DNA from: Puccinia triticina | Lineage: Eukaryota; Basidiomycota; Pucciniomycetes; Pucciniales; Pucciniaceae | Assembly: GCF_026914185.1 (NCBI RefSeq) | Contig: NC_070567.1 | Location: 4,428,001-4,492,000 of the forward strand | Length of the DNA stretch: 64,000 bases | Direction: 5' to 3' | Part shown: one piece after another, positions 33,780 to 44,678 of the stretch | Numbering within the stretch: the first letter of the stretch is position 1 | Layout of the letters: each line of letters opens with the position of its first letter | Notes under the pieces: generated by a model | What the model was told of the DNA's origin: nothing | The model's input: only the letters and a program-made list of their open reading frames with translations | Databases searched by the model: none | Program-made: the position numbers and the translations under genes

Positions 33780-36720
33780 CTAGAGGCCAAGGCGGCTCCG
33801 CCGCTGCAGGGATTTTAACACTAAGACCAAGCTATTCTTTTGGAGGAAAATTTGAGTTGGGGGACAGACAAAGGTGATAGGAAGGGCAATGTTTGATTAA
33901 TTTTATGCAAGTGTTGATGATTAATGCATGTTTGTCATTGATATATGGCAAGGGACATAAGGTCATAATGTAAACTCTTTTGACACCCAATCAGTTTTTG
34001 GTGGACTTGATTGGTTGGTAGCAGGATTTCATGTACAGTGGGTCATCTAATCTTTTTGGCACTGCATTTTTCATTACAGAAGCTCAGGCAACAGACCTGA
34101 ATTCATGGATTTGGCTACAGGGGTGGAAAGTAAGTTCCCAAGAATGATTATGACAGAAAAAAAATGAAAGTGAAAAATATGAAAAGTGTGAAAATTTTCC
34201 AATTTTGCGCAAATTTCTCAGAATCTTTACTATTTCTCAAACTAAGGAGAGAAAATTACAGAGAACAGTATTGCATGTGACAGGAATGATAAAGAATGAA
34301 AAAACTGAGACCCTCGACGACCAGCTCGGCCAGACATTTGGATGTATTCACCCGAGCTCAAACTCCTGAAGTCTTTCCCATCAAACTTACGGACGGTAGT
34401 GAAGACAACGGTCTTGGCGGGCATGTTTAAGCCGATCGAGAAGGTTTCCGTGGCAAATAAGACTTTAATCAGCCCTTCTTGGAACAAGATCTCGATGACC
34501 TCCTTGAGGATCGGCAGTAGACCACCGTGATGGATTCCAATCCCCCGTTTCAAAAGTGGCAAGATGTGCTTGATCTGTGGCAAGCCTTGATCGTCTTCAG
34601 ACAAGTTGGAGATCGCGTTCTTGAAAACCGTGTCGACGGTTTCCTTCTCTTCTTCGGAGTTGAATTCTAACTTGGACATCTGGATTGCTAGTGCCTCACA
34701 CTCTCTCTTCGAAAATGAGAAGACGATGACCGGATTATAGTTCTTGACCATGATCATCTTGATGATCTTGTAAATATCGGAGGGGCCTTTGGTCGAGTTA
34801 CCGCCTTTCTTAGTCTTGCCCTGCTTGTTTCGACCGGACATCGAGCTCGCAGGATCTTCGCCTCTCGAATCATTCAAGGATCCCATCGCTTTTAAGAAGT
34901 TATCCTCTCGAAATACGCCCTTCTCGTCGACGACCAAATGGATTCCGTCGCCGCCAGATGGGAATAAATAGTGCTGTAGTGGGGTTGGTCGGAAATTGGT
35001 GTAAACCACATGACAAGGTTGATCGTGGGTATGGCAAATCCATTCGGCAAACTGCATCGCGTTAGGTATTGTTGCCGATAGAAATACATATCGAACCGAG
35101 TGGGGCAATAGAATGATGGTCTCCTCCCAAACGACTCCTCTTTCTGATATGACATAAAAAACCCCGAACATAGATTAACTTTCTTGAATGCCGGTGGAGA
35201 GAAGAGTGATCTTTGGGGCATGATTTGGCCCAAGTTGAACGAGAAGAGGGATGGCTGATTACTCTTATCGCGCATATAATGAATTTCGTCAAAGATGACC
35301 CAAGCCACTTCTCTCATTACTTCTGAGCCACGATACAACATCGACCGTAAAATCTGTTTTGGATGAGTAACAGAAGGACGCAATAATCAGGATAAACCGG
35401 TGCATTTTTTCTAGCTTATTTGGTTCGTCTGAGGGTGCGCTTTGTGCTGACCTCTGTTGTCATGACTAGACATGATGCACTTGGGTTGATTGTCACGTCC
35501 CCGGTCATCAAACCCACGTCCCCAAACTCGGCCATCAATTCTCGATACTTTTGATTACTAAGAGCCTACAAAACAAGATGAATTTCAAGCAATGGGAGAA
35601 AATGATTAAGAGGGAAGAAAGATGGCGGACCTTGATAGGAGAAGTGTAGATGACTCTCTGTTTGTTTTCGAGACATTGAGCGATAGCATACTCGGCAACA
35701 ACGGTCTTCCCAGCGCTAGTATGGGCTGAGACGAGTACGCTCTCGTTACGTTGGATTGAAGTGGTCGAGACTTGTTGGAAAGGGTCGAGTGTGAAGGGAT
35801 ATGTCCTAGCTGGTTTACTTGGGGGGCGATGGGCTGAGATAGGGATGTAGTTGTAGTTGGGTGGGAGGGCTACTTGGTGACGAACTTGGTGGGAGAGGGT
35901 GAGTTGTTGGGGCTTCTCTTCTCCTGAGCCCGACTGCTCGGGCAGGAGTCCGCTACTGGCATCGATCTGTCGGGCAGCGTCTGTCTGGAATTCGTCCGCT
36001 ACTAGCACTGGCTGTTGGCTTGGGATCTTGGTGCGGTCTTCGGACTGCATCTGATCTGATGGTGAGCTGACCCGCGTCCGTTTCGGAGATGAGCTGGTCG
36101 GCTGGGTCGGAATGGTTGTTGGTTGCAGCCGTTTCTTGCTGTTAGTCTTCTCCTGGGTTGGTTCCATTGCTGCTCGTGCTCGTGCACGTGCTCGTGCTGC
36201 TGAGGAAGTGCTGCTTGTTGACCATTAGGGCTGGTCTTACCTGATGTTGAGGTAGAGTGTTGAAGATGACAACGAGGCAAAGGGCTAGCTGGGTTGTGAT
36301 GTCTTTGCAACTATCGCGATTCGCGACCTATGAAAATAAAGTTTCCGGTCAGGGCGCAATAGGGTGCAATTCAGGGGAATATGTAGGAAGACGAGGCGAG
36401 GGGGAAGGGTCCAAATATGGCCGAGTTTGATCTGGATAGGTTGCGTGCAACAAGACCATTGTAGTTGACAACAAGGCTTGGGTGGGGGCGTTTGCAACAC
36501 GTCTGACAAGAGTTGGGTGGCAACCCGGCGTCTATTTAAGAGGGGAGGGGGAGGTGTGTTTCTCCCCAGGGGATCCGGTTCCGTCCTACCCCCTCCCTGG
36601 AGCTGCCCTAATCAATTGATTAGGCCCTCCTTGAAATCCAATTTGACCGGCCCACTTTTGCTTGTTGCTGCAGCACAAGCTGGAGGGTCAATCCGAGGTG
36701 CCCCCCGGGGTATTTGGGGA
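33780..36720 (-). mobile_element. Non-autonomous Helitron carrying an MTR4 gene fragment
   Basis: Read on minus it begins TCCCCAAATACC at 36720, preceded by A at 36721. It ends with a hairpin (GCGGC-GGA-GCCGC), then CTTGGCCT and CTAG at 33783-33780, followed by T at 33779. TC start, hairpin, CTRR end and A|T target with no duplication are the Helitron signature. Host coding sequence continues in frame across the A|T junction. The cargo is the 5' half of an MTR4-like gene. No Rep-Hel is encoded, so mobilisation needed an autonomous Helitron. The same 3' end recurs at 59440-59468. Confidence 0.85.
34312..36167 (-). pseudogene. MTR4: Captured 5' part of exosome RNA helicase gene MTR4 (DOB1)
   Basis: Exons on minus: 36167-35631, 35565-35452, 35353-35263, 35143-34312, about 524 codons, uninterrupted. 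Low-complexity N-terminus, then helicase motifs: SAHTSAGKT (I), TSPIK (Ia), LMTGDVT (Ic), FDEIHYMRD (II, DEIH), FLSATIPN (III), [10 protein letters not shown] (V) and [10 protein letters not shown] (VI). Mtr4 feeds RNA to the nuclear exosome. The gene stops at a splice donor just after motif VI. The winged-helix, arch/KOW and helical-bundle domains, about half of a normal ~1070 residue protein, are absent, and the next sequence is Helitron 3' end. Introns are kept, showing capture at the DNA level. The complete MTR4 gene must lie elsewhere. Confidence 0.88.
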
Positions 36721-37501
36721 TTATTTTCAACCTGTAATATGTCTTTTGCTAATGAACATAGGCAAAACCCATGATCTTGCCTTCCATGATTCTGTTGATT
36801 TAATAAACTTGGATATGGTAGAACATATACATCCCTTCTTAAAATCTGATTAAATTCAAACTTCTGACCCCTTAATTCATGCATTCTTTTTTGAAACAGA
36901 GTTGAAATTGATGTAAGCATTTCATCCATTTTTTTGTTGATTTGGTTCTTCTCTTTTTCTTTTGTTTCTAAATCCAGAACTGCAGATCTCCAATGATTCC
37001 ACTTTTTCAATGTTTCCATATAGCATTCCCAAACCTTTTCCAATGATCCTGTATTTAATAGAAAACCCTCCAGCTTCTCCAGAATAAATTTATGTAAAAT
37101 ATAGTAGAAGATATTTACCATCTCCCATCCTTTCCATTTGGTACTTCTCTGGATTAATGGAATGAGTCAGCCACTTGTTTACTGTTGAGAGGTCCACAAG
37201 GTTCACCTTAAAAAAAATAGGAAATTGTTTGAGTATCTAGAGGGATTTTTCTCATACCTTTGCAAGATGGGTGACATGGTTCACCTCCCATTTCTCTTTC
37301 CCAAGATTCCTTCAAGGTGCCCTCTCTGTGTTCCCCAACAGCTAAACTTTGATGAAGATCAACTGTGTTCAATATCACCTTTTCAACAGATGGTTCTGAA
37401 GTTCCTTCATCAATTTCAGGCTTGAACACAACACTTTGGAACTGCTCCAACACCCCCAAAACACATATCAGCAAAGCTATATTGTCCCAGAAGATGAGCA
37501 T

Positions 37502-37971
37502 TTTCCTAATTTTCTGATGTATACACAGTATATATTGCTGACTCTTTCTGATAAGGATAGGTTAAAGGGATTAATTTATGTATGAGATTTACACACTTGG
37601 TGTAAGCTCCACTGGGTCAAAAGGAGTTTTGATAAGGTCAATCTAATATCAAGAAAGTAATATTTGTATGTGAGCTTTAAAAAATTGGTCTGAACTCAAA
37701 TTTTTTGAAAGGATTTTTGATGGGGTATAAATTGGATGAATTTTGAGGTTAATGAGCAGAATAAATATTTGGTATTGAATTCACACTCTCTTACACCTAT
37801 ATAGTTATAGCCTTTTCCAACAAAAAACAAAAAAACAACAGTGTACAGGATGTATACCATCAGAATCCAAGACAGTTGGAAAGGTTTTTATAAAAAAAAG
37901 ATTGTAGATAATTTCAATGAGAATCAGGTTTTAAAAATTGTACTTTTTTAAATCTCACCCTTTGCACTGAC
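37502..37971. other. Upstream region of the disrupted secreted-protein gene
   Basis: AT-rich. Probably the old promoter. Nothing else recognised. Confidence 0.35.
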
Positions 37972-38174
37972 TGGAGGAATTCCCGTCGAGTCTGGGAGCC
38001 TCCCAGATCTCAATTTACACACCCAAATTCTTAATTTTTGACAAAAAGAGAAGTGTTTTCCCAACCCTACAGTTTATTGATTTCACGTGCGCTGGTTGAT
38101 TTTTTGATAGGTGTCTTAATTTAGGATTTAGAGGGGCATCTAGAGCTCTCTAAATGACAACGGGAAGTCATCCA
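37972..38174. mobile_element. Inverted-repeat element (family D, longer variant)
   Basis: Ends TGGAGGAATTCCCGT and ACGGGAAGTCATCCA. It is 203 bp, against 140 bp for the other three copies, so the interior differs. Confidence 0.65.
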
Positions 38175-38758
38175 CTCTATCTATTTCTGGTTAAGAGAAT
38201 TTGAGTTTGGGGTGATGTGATGTGAAACAATTTTAGATAGCAGTGTAATCAAAAAATAATATGTGCGATCTTTTAAAATAGGTTTGTCAAACCTACAAGA
38301 CATTGATTAGCTCAGATTCTGAGCTGGCCTCAGACAGTGTTTTGATTTATGTACTTTGGTGACAAGGACATATCCCTCAATTTTGAGGTTACAGGAATAG
38401 GCAGGTTATGTACAAGAAATTTACCTCAACATACAAATATGGATGTTTAGGATATTAACAGAGTCCAATCAAGAAATATGGCTAAACAGAATCTGACGCA
38501 TAATGCAAAGACTGAGTCTGTTCAGGCAGATTCATTGAACAGACGGGGCTGATACAAAAGTTGAGTCATTGACACTGTTATTACATTGCTTACCAAAACT
38601 GGTCTTGCAGTGCTTGACATAGGATGCAAAGCAGCAGAATGTTTTTTTTGGCCCCCAGAGGATATTCCTTCAATATGTTTTTATTTACCCCTACCATAAA
38701 TACACCATCAGAATGCAGGGTAGTGCCAAGTGGAGCTCACACAATATATTACATATAT

Positions 38759-38898
38759 TGGATGACTTCCCGTTGAGATCTGGGAGTCTCCCAGAAACAA
38801 TCTAGAGCCCAAAAAGCTAGATTTCCCTGCAAAAATCTAGACTTTTCGAGTCTAAAGCGGCATCTGGGAGGGTGCCAGATCCCACGGGAAGTCACCCA
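38759..38898. mobile_element. 140 bp inverted-repeat element (family D)
   Basis: TGGATGACTTCCCGT ... ACGGGAAGTCACCCA, with internal GATTTCCCTGCAAAAATC. Same length as the copies at 20182 and 49922. Confidence 0.75.
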
Positions 38899-39014
38899 TT
38901 GTATCTATTGGGGTTAATTTATCCAACCAAAAATTAAAGCCAGTTTTTAACCAAAACTCAATTTTGGCTTTGTGGTCTGGCCTTGACACCAGGAGAGAAG
39001 GGATAAATCTGATC

Positions 39015-39260
39015 TGGAGCTGGTGGGGTATAGATGTTGACCCCACTAATCCTGAGAATAGATCCAAAACAAATATTCATAATGCTCACAAGCATGAAAT
39101 TTATGTGATTAGGTGCCAAAAGCATAACATATTATGATATAGGCACTTAAAAACATAACCTCTGACTTGCTAATCCCCACCAATGTGGATGGCCAATTGT
39201 AATATCCTATTCCAATTGTAATCCAAGCTAGTTAGCCCACACTAATCTACCCACTGATTC
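39015..39260. mobile_element. Decayed relative of family G element, opposite orientation
   Basis: The order GTGGGGTATA ... CCCACTA ... AATATTCATAATGCTCA ... TGTGATTAGGTGCC reproduces the reverse complement of 27590-27740 with many substitutions. Confidence 0.5.
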
Positions 39261-40510
39261 AGATGCTTGGGGGGCTTGCCCGGGTCCATTAGACTTGGTG
39301 ATGCTGGATTGCCTGAGTTCTAAGTAATGATGTTACTTGTGTCATGTCTTGAATACAGTGCGCAGAGCTTCTTGTTGTCTGGCTTGGACAGTATACCTGT
39401 CACAAGTGTTTAAAATAATGAATATTAACATTCACAAGAACCTTGGCAAGTGTACCAAAGTACTGCTCACTGGGGGTACTCCTCTTATGAGTTATATTAG
39501 GATTCCAACAGTGTTGTGGATAAAATAAAAACAACAGATCCATGGAGGGAACAATGGTGGTATTTTTAAGGGGTTGGTAAGACCATTGGTCCAACAAATC
39601 AGCAATTTTCCTATGTTGCTTGCACAAAACTCACTCCTTGAACTTGGGGAGGCCACATGAGCTTGTTGCTCACTTTGGCTTCACCACTTTCAAAAAAAAT
39701 TGCCTTCCAAGAATGACCAGCTTGGTTTGGTCCTGGAATTTTGAAAGTTTCAGAAAAATAGAAGAAAAAAAGTTGAGAAAAAGACTGCCAAAAAATGAGT
39801 CAAAAACATTGTTTTTAGGGGTGTATGTTTTGGAAAAGGAAACCTGCACCATTCTAAAATAGTACAGTGGTGTGGCCTGTCTGCTGGCCTGCCTAAGGCT
39901 GGTTGTCACAGTTTCAACCCTTGGTATATTCAGGACTATTCTTGTGACTTGTTTGAGGCCATGCTTGCACCCACTATTTTCATGCACAGGACTGTGAGCC
40001 TGTGGTATACATTGATATCAACTCTGATGGTTCCATGGAATCCTCAAGGTGATCCTGTGAATACACCCCTAATGAAATTTGTGGTGACCAACAGCTGATG
40101 GTCTGCCCCTCTACACAAGTGCACCATGGATTCCAAGTGATTTTCACATCAAACTACTCCCTGGGTTAAGACTCAGCCTGTGTGTGAATCAAGTCTCAGA
40201 TGTGGCCTGGGCCCTGAGCACTGTGGCTTTTTTGTCCTTGTGGCAGCTGGCTCAGACACTTGTAACTCCCAAACCTTCATGCTAATTAACATGCCTTGTA
40301 TGGCATGTAGTCAAGCATCTTGACTTGTGGTCATAATTTTTTTTTGACACAATTGAAGCAAATAATATGGTTTCACAATAAAGAAACCAGGCAAAGAGTT
40401 TGAGTGCTCATGAGTTTATGAGGATGCTCCGGGCAACTTCCGGGACTTGATGCCAGATTTTTAAGCAAGCATGTCACCCGCGAGTAAAGAAATTCAGTGC
40501 TGTAGGAAGC
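39261..40510. other. Spacer, no gene seen
   Basis: Frames at 39337-39528 and 39620-39987 lack similarity or splice structure. Probably old repeats. Confidence 0.3.
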
Positions 40511-40590
40511 CTAGCTTAACAAAGCCTCTCGAGCGGAGGGTCCGGGGGACCCCGCCCGGAGGGCTCTCCGCAGGAGAGGCTTATGTGTTA
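40511..40590. mobile_element. Short GC-rich inverted-repeat element (family A, copy 2)
   Basis: Starts CTAGCTTAACAAAGCCTCTC and ends GAGAGGCTTATGTGTTA. GC-rich core with GTCCGGGGGACCCCGCCCGG. Confidence 0.55.
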
Positions 40591-40628
40591 TGTCTTGATT
40601 TAAGCAGGAGCAGAAAGGATCTGCTACA

Positions 40629-40877
40629 CTAAAAATCCCAACCAATATAGAAAAACTGAATACACAGAGTTTTAGGTTCTGTTCTTGCAAGGAATTTGAG
40701 CCACTCATTTATCTTGTAGCCAGAAAAACAACTCCTGGAGTCCCAAACAAGTGGAGCCTCATTTGGAAGACTTGTGCATTTTTGATCTTTTGAAAAGGTC
40801 AACAGATTGGGATAGAAAAAATCTGAGTAGACCAAATTGTAGAGAAAGAAAAGTAGCATAGGGTACAGATAGGGCAT
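40629..40877 (-). CDS. Possible truncated secreted-protein gene fragment
   Basis: An 82-codon minus-strand frame starts with a credible signal peptide (MPYLYPMLLFFLYNLVYSDF). Further on it has KINEWLKFLARTEP, reminiscent of the VNKWLTHSINPEK segment at the same relative position in the disrupted secreted gene at 37.2 kb. It stops just before a family A element at 40511. It may be the first exon of a decayed paralogue or chance; no further exons were found. Confidence 0.25.
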   Translation of the reverse strand: MPYLYPMLLFFLYNLVYSDFFYPNLLTFSKDQKCTSLPNEAPLVWDSRSCFSGYKINEWLKFLARTEPKTLCIQFFYIGWDF

Positions 40878-40966
40878 ATTGGTGGAGAGGCTGGGGGAGG
40901 AGCTATAAAAATTTTAAAAACCTCTCAGCCAAATGAACTTTCTGCTCCCGCGTAAAATTTGGGATA

Positions 40967-41048
40967 ATGCGCAAGTCCCTCCCTGCGGGAGGGGCGGCTT
41001 CGCCGCCAGCCACAGCGCTCCCACCAGGGGGGACTTGTGTTAAGTTAG
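40967..41048. mobile_element. Short GC-rich inverted-repeat element (family A, copy 3)
   Basis: GCAAGTCCCTCCC at the left and GGACTTGTGTTAAGTTAG at the right, around the hairpin GGCGGCTTCGCCGCC, which is shared with copy 4. Confidence 0.6.
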
Positions 41049-41913
41049 GTAGGAAGCGGGAATCCTTATTGTGAATATCCATTCCCTTGGATGTTAGCAA
41101 CAGATAAGAGTACATCTGGTAGGCACCTTGTTCAATTGGCAACAGAGCCAATATAGCAGCCACAGATCCATACAGCTGCCCAAGCAATACAAACACACAT
41201 GAAAATGGAAATTTCAATATTTTATTGACAGCCAAGTAGAGAACCTCTGGTCATCTGTGAAGCACAGAAAGATGAAGAACTGAAAACTCAGGCCTTTTGG
41301 GTGGTTTACTTGGCTGTACGGATTTCCTCCGGGAAGGTGGGGCAGATGGGTGGGCAAGTTTTTCCCTGCTAACACACCCAAAGCTCACAGTTCAGTTACT
41401 GTTTGGGTTGTTTTAAGTTAGGATGGTAATCCATAATTAACTGGAAAGGAATTTCGAGTGTCAAAATATTTTTCCAGTATGTGAATTAATGACAATTATA
41501 GCGCTTGAACGGTCCAGCCCGTTGAGGTATGTAGTTGTTCACTCGACTGCGTCACACCTGACTACTGGCACGACATGCTAAGTACCTGACTACTTGCACG
41601 ACATGCCAAGTGACTGATGGGTGGCATCAGTGTCTTCAACTGCCATGAAAAATTGCAAGTATTCGTTGCGCGCAAGTTCTCAACAGCTCTTCTTCTAACC
41701 AGAATGTGTGTGAGCGCAGCATACAACTTCTTTGGGGAGATACTTTTCAGTCAGCAAAACAACTCTTACAGCTCATCGACGCATAAATCCTCAGTTGTAG
41801 TGACGCAAGGATTTTCCCCCACACATGCCAGTTGAAAGTTGTAACCATCCAGTACCTTTTCCTCACTAATTACATTTTATTCATTTACCCCAGCCGCACA
41901 CTTGGCAATCAAG
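41049..41913. other. Spacer, no gene seen
   Basis: Includes a short imperfect duplication CTGACTACTGGCACGACATG / CTGACTACTTGCACGACATG at 41560-41605. It is upstream sequence for the gene starting at 41914. Confidence 0.4.
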
Positions 41914-42672
41914 ATGGGATTATTTTCACGCTTACGGGTTCCCTCGACGCGCTTGGCCGACGAAGTAACGTCACCCCCACCCAGTCCATCGCAAGTCACC
42001 CCGCCAACTCTCCATCACCATCTCAAACGCCCCACCCGGCTGCTCCGCTCGGAGAATCTTGAGTTTCAAGAACTTCTCAGGGCGGAGCCTGCCCGGGTGG
42101 GCCTGTCTTCTGGTGATAATAATCAGCTCAAGATTGTGTCAAGGCTAGCTTTGAAGTGGAAAAACCGACACAAGGGGGTCTCGAGTCCAGCCGATACATC
42201 TCGAAATAATGATCTGACCCCACAGCGCTCACTACCGATGCCAATCTCCCCGCCCAATCCAGTCCCAGGCGCCAATTCCAAAAGTGTATCTCATTCTTCG
42301 CGCACGACAGCGGAAACACCACGACGCGAAAAGACTGCCAAACCACGAGGCGAGTCTACAGCAGCTTTAACGCCTAAAGACAAAGATACCAGCTCGCCAT
42401 TAGTTAGCCGGCAGAGGAGCTTCCCTCAAATTTCGCGGCCGAGTTTACTACCGGATGATACCAAGAACAAACAGTTCAGCTTGTACTATCCCCTGAGACA
42501 ACATCCGGACGATACCCGGGTGGACATGGACTTCTCGGTTCTCTCATCCATTTCCGAACGTGACTCGGCTGAAAATCGTCAGCTCAGCTATACCTCTTCA
42601 ACTCAGGACTTGGTCAAATTCTATCAGGAAGTTAATGGCTATAACAGGAAGCGGCCTCTGCTCGCGCTCTAG
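41914..42672 (+). CDS. Uncharacterised Ser/Pro-rich protein
   Basis: A single open frame of 252 codons starts at ATG 41914 (MGLFSRLRVPST) and ends at TAG 42670-42672. It is rich in Ser, Pro, Thr, Arg and Lys with predicted disorder (SPPPSPSQVTPPT, ISPPNPVPG). More ordered pieces are LKIVSRLALKWKNR and, near the C-terminus, QFSLYYPLRQHPDD and DLVKFYQEVNGY. No signal peptide or membrane segment is seen. Codon use is like the neighbouring housekeeping genes, which argues for a real gene. I do not recognise the family. An upstream exon is possible because the frame stays open before the ATG. Confidence 0.55.
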   Translation: MGLFSRLRVPSTRLADEVTSPPPSPSQVTPPTLHHHLKRPTRLLRSENLEFQELLRAEPARVGLSSGDNNQLKIVSRLALKWKNRHKGVSSPADTSRNNDLTPQRSLPMPISPPNPVPGANSKSVSHSSRTTAETPRREKTAKPRGESTAALTPKDKDTSSPLVSRQRSFPQISRPSLLPDDTKNKQFSLYYPLRQHPDDTRVDMDFSVLSSISERDSAENRQLSYTSSTQDLVKFYQEVNGYNRKRPLLAL

Positions 42673-44116
42673 TGCTGTGGAAACTAACATACGCCGGGGT
42701 GTTAAAATGGTTCGTCCCCTTTCCCAACTTACACTTAGCAGTCGAAAGAAACAGAGGATATCAGCCTAGCTGAAGTAATTGATTCGATGAATTTAGACCG
42801 TGTTTGTTCCTACCCAAAGCGCACCGCTCGGTCGCATTTTCCCTTAGAATCCGCCGGTTCCGCCCACTGGTTCCGCCAGCAGCTTATTCCCCTCGAAGAA
42901 CACGCATTATGTACAATCATTCAACACACATCTTGTCATTGACACATTTTATCTTCTGCCCGTTGATGTTCGTTCTTATATTCACTGTACACACATAAAC
43001 CTCTGTGTCATATTCCGGCGTTCTGAATTGAAAAAATTTCTAGATTCCTTCAGCTTTTCCGGATCCGCCAACTTCACCCCTTTGAAAAGACATGTACTAC
43101 AATCCTTTCACACACATCTTGCCATCAACACGCTCACTGTGCGCATCTTGTTCTTTAAATCTTCACTTGTTCAGTCATACTCTTCTCCTGGCGTTTTGAT
43201 TTGAAGATTTTTCTAGATTCATTTATTCCTTCCTGTCCACAACATTCTTTGCCGACATAGTATTTAAATATAACTTTCCCTTATGATTATAACCCTACTC
43301 ATTGCTCATTCCTATGTTCAGATTGTCTTTCATTGAATCAACCATATTTGAGCTGTCATTACATCTCATGATTGGTGGTCCACCGCCGATATCGATGAAG
43401 TTAGTCATTTTTTCGATATCGTCCGACTTTCTCGCTACCGAGCTTGAGCAGTAAGCTTATCTTGATATTGGATTGGCGAGGTTGATGAGAGTGATGTGGC
43501 TGTTCTTTCCTCATCAGTATGGAAATGAGGCCCGCAAATGGAGTAGAATAAAGCCCTAGCTTAACAAAGTCTCTCAAACGGAGGGTCCGGGCGCACTGGG
43601 CGGCTTCGCCGCCAGCCACAGTGAGCCTCCCACAAGGGTAGCCTTGTGTTAAGTTAGACAAATCCCATGATAGTGTGCATGTCTTATCATTTGTAAGTAT
43701 CCTGGCACACAACACAAGAATTAGATGACATTTGGGCAATCCTCGAACTTGACACCAAGTCTGCCTGCAAGCAGGGCGAGCGGGCGAGGCCTGGGTGCGT
43801 TCAGAAGTACCTTTCTCCATTCGTAGACGGCTTTGCTGCTGATTAGTGCTCCTCATCGTGGGCTTTAGCTAGGCTCGGGCAACCCTCGGCTATAACGTCC
43901 CATCAAGCAAGTAACATATTTGTTCTTTACAACTCCCAGTCAAAACGGGCCACTTACACATCTATTATAAAAGTACACCGAATAAGATAATAAGGTGATG
44001 ATTTAGATTTAGATTCGCAGGGAATCAGCAAGGACTTGTATGTTAAAAGTAAACAAAGGGGACGGGAAGTTTGCATCTTTCTGAGACGTCCCGATAGACT
44101 GAGGATGCGTTCAAGG
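42673..44116. other. Spacer with one family A element
   Basis: Apart from the element at 43556-43657 nothing is supported. The 43401-43856 frame runs through that element. Confidence 0.4.
43556..43657. mobile_element. Short GC-rich inverted-repeat element (family A, copy 4)
   Basis: 102 bp from CTAGCTTAACAAAG to CTTGTGTTAAGTTAG, whose complement is CTAACTTAACACAAG. Contains the GGCGGCTTCGCCGCC hairpin and CCAGCCACAG as in copy 3. Best-defined copy of the family. Confidence 0.65.
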
Positions 44117-44678
44117 TCAATATTCGCGCTGTTTTCCTTTGTCTGCCAGATTGAGATTGTCCATCGGATGATGGTCATCGGGGGAGTCGTCAGCACCATA
44201 GGCTTTGAGATCGTCTGCTCTTCCTCTGGCCCTTGCCAAGTCGTCCTGCATGAAGAGCAGTTCCTCTATTCGACTCAATTGTTTTTCCGCTAAAGAAACC
44301 TTCCGGCGGGCGAAGGGGTATGGCGAATATTTAATAAGCTCTCTGGATGACGATCCGTGTGTGGGTGGATTGTGGACGCGAGTTGTTGATTCTTCTAATG
44401 CTGATTTGATGTCGTCCACTTTTAATTTTCCCCTGTTTGTTGACCTCCTGTGCGCAGTAATCAACTTTTGAAGCACACATAAGTCCTCCGTTCCCTTCTT
44501 TTCTTTCTCGCTTCGGCCCTGGCTCAAACTGTCAACTTACCACGTCGGAAATATGATCGATTACGATTTCTTCCATCAAGTTTACAACGTCTCTTTGAGG
44601 ATCAGTATCCCCGAATCCAAACATCATAGAAGTCACTGAAGTCGCGACAAGAGCCATGAGGCAAAAGTCATCAATCAT
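44117..44678 (-). CDS. TAF13: TFIID subunit TAF13
   Basis: Two exons on minus, 44678-44541 and 44485-44117, give 168 aa. Histone fold: MMFGFGDTDPQRDVVNLMEEIVIDHISD, then VLQKLITAHRRSTNRGKLKVDDIKSAL, then KQLSRIEELLFMQDDLARARG. These match the TAF13 pattern of a (M)(M/L)(Y/F)GFGD start and a late RxxELLxMxxELxxAR helix. TAF13 pairs with TAF11 in TFIID and helps load TBP. A ~30 residue insertion (STTRVHNPPTHGSS...) separates helix alpha-2 from the last helix, and an acidic tail ends the protein. A downstream ATG at 44657 in frame is an alternative start. Divergent from MRI1. Confidence 0.85.

Larger units (their letters stand above)
31822..37501 (-). pseudogene. Secreted protein gene of unknown function, disrupted by two transposons
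   Basis: Exons on minus: A 37501-37258 (signal peptide MLIFWDNIALLICVLGVLEQ), B 37181-37119, C 37048-36831, D 36731-36721 plus 33779-33481 plus 32714-32640, E 32540-31822. Exon D is split by a Helitron (33780-36720) and by a 758 bp palindrome (32723-33480, with one copy of its 8 bp duplication). Without these, exon lengths are 244, 63, 218, 385 and 719 nt. All phases match and the total is 1629 nt, or 542 residues with no internal stop. The predicted protein is helical and acidic, with no family I recognise; secretion by a rust suggests, but does not prove, a host-interaction role. As it stands the gene cannot give the full protein unless both elements are removed from the transcript. Confidence 0.75.

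Noticed and set aside
33356..33790. Treating 33790-33356 and 37121-36612 as two separate genes
   Set aside because: Their ends coincide exactly with transposon boundaries, and the frames continue across both elements, so they are parts of one disrupted gene.
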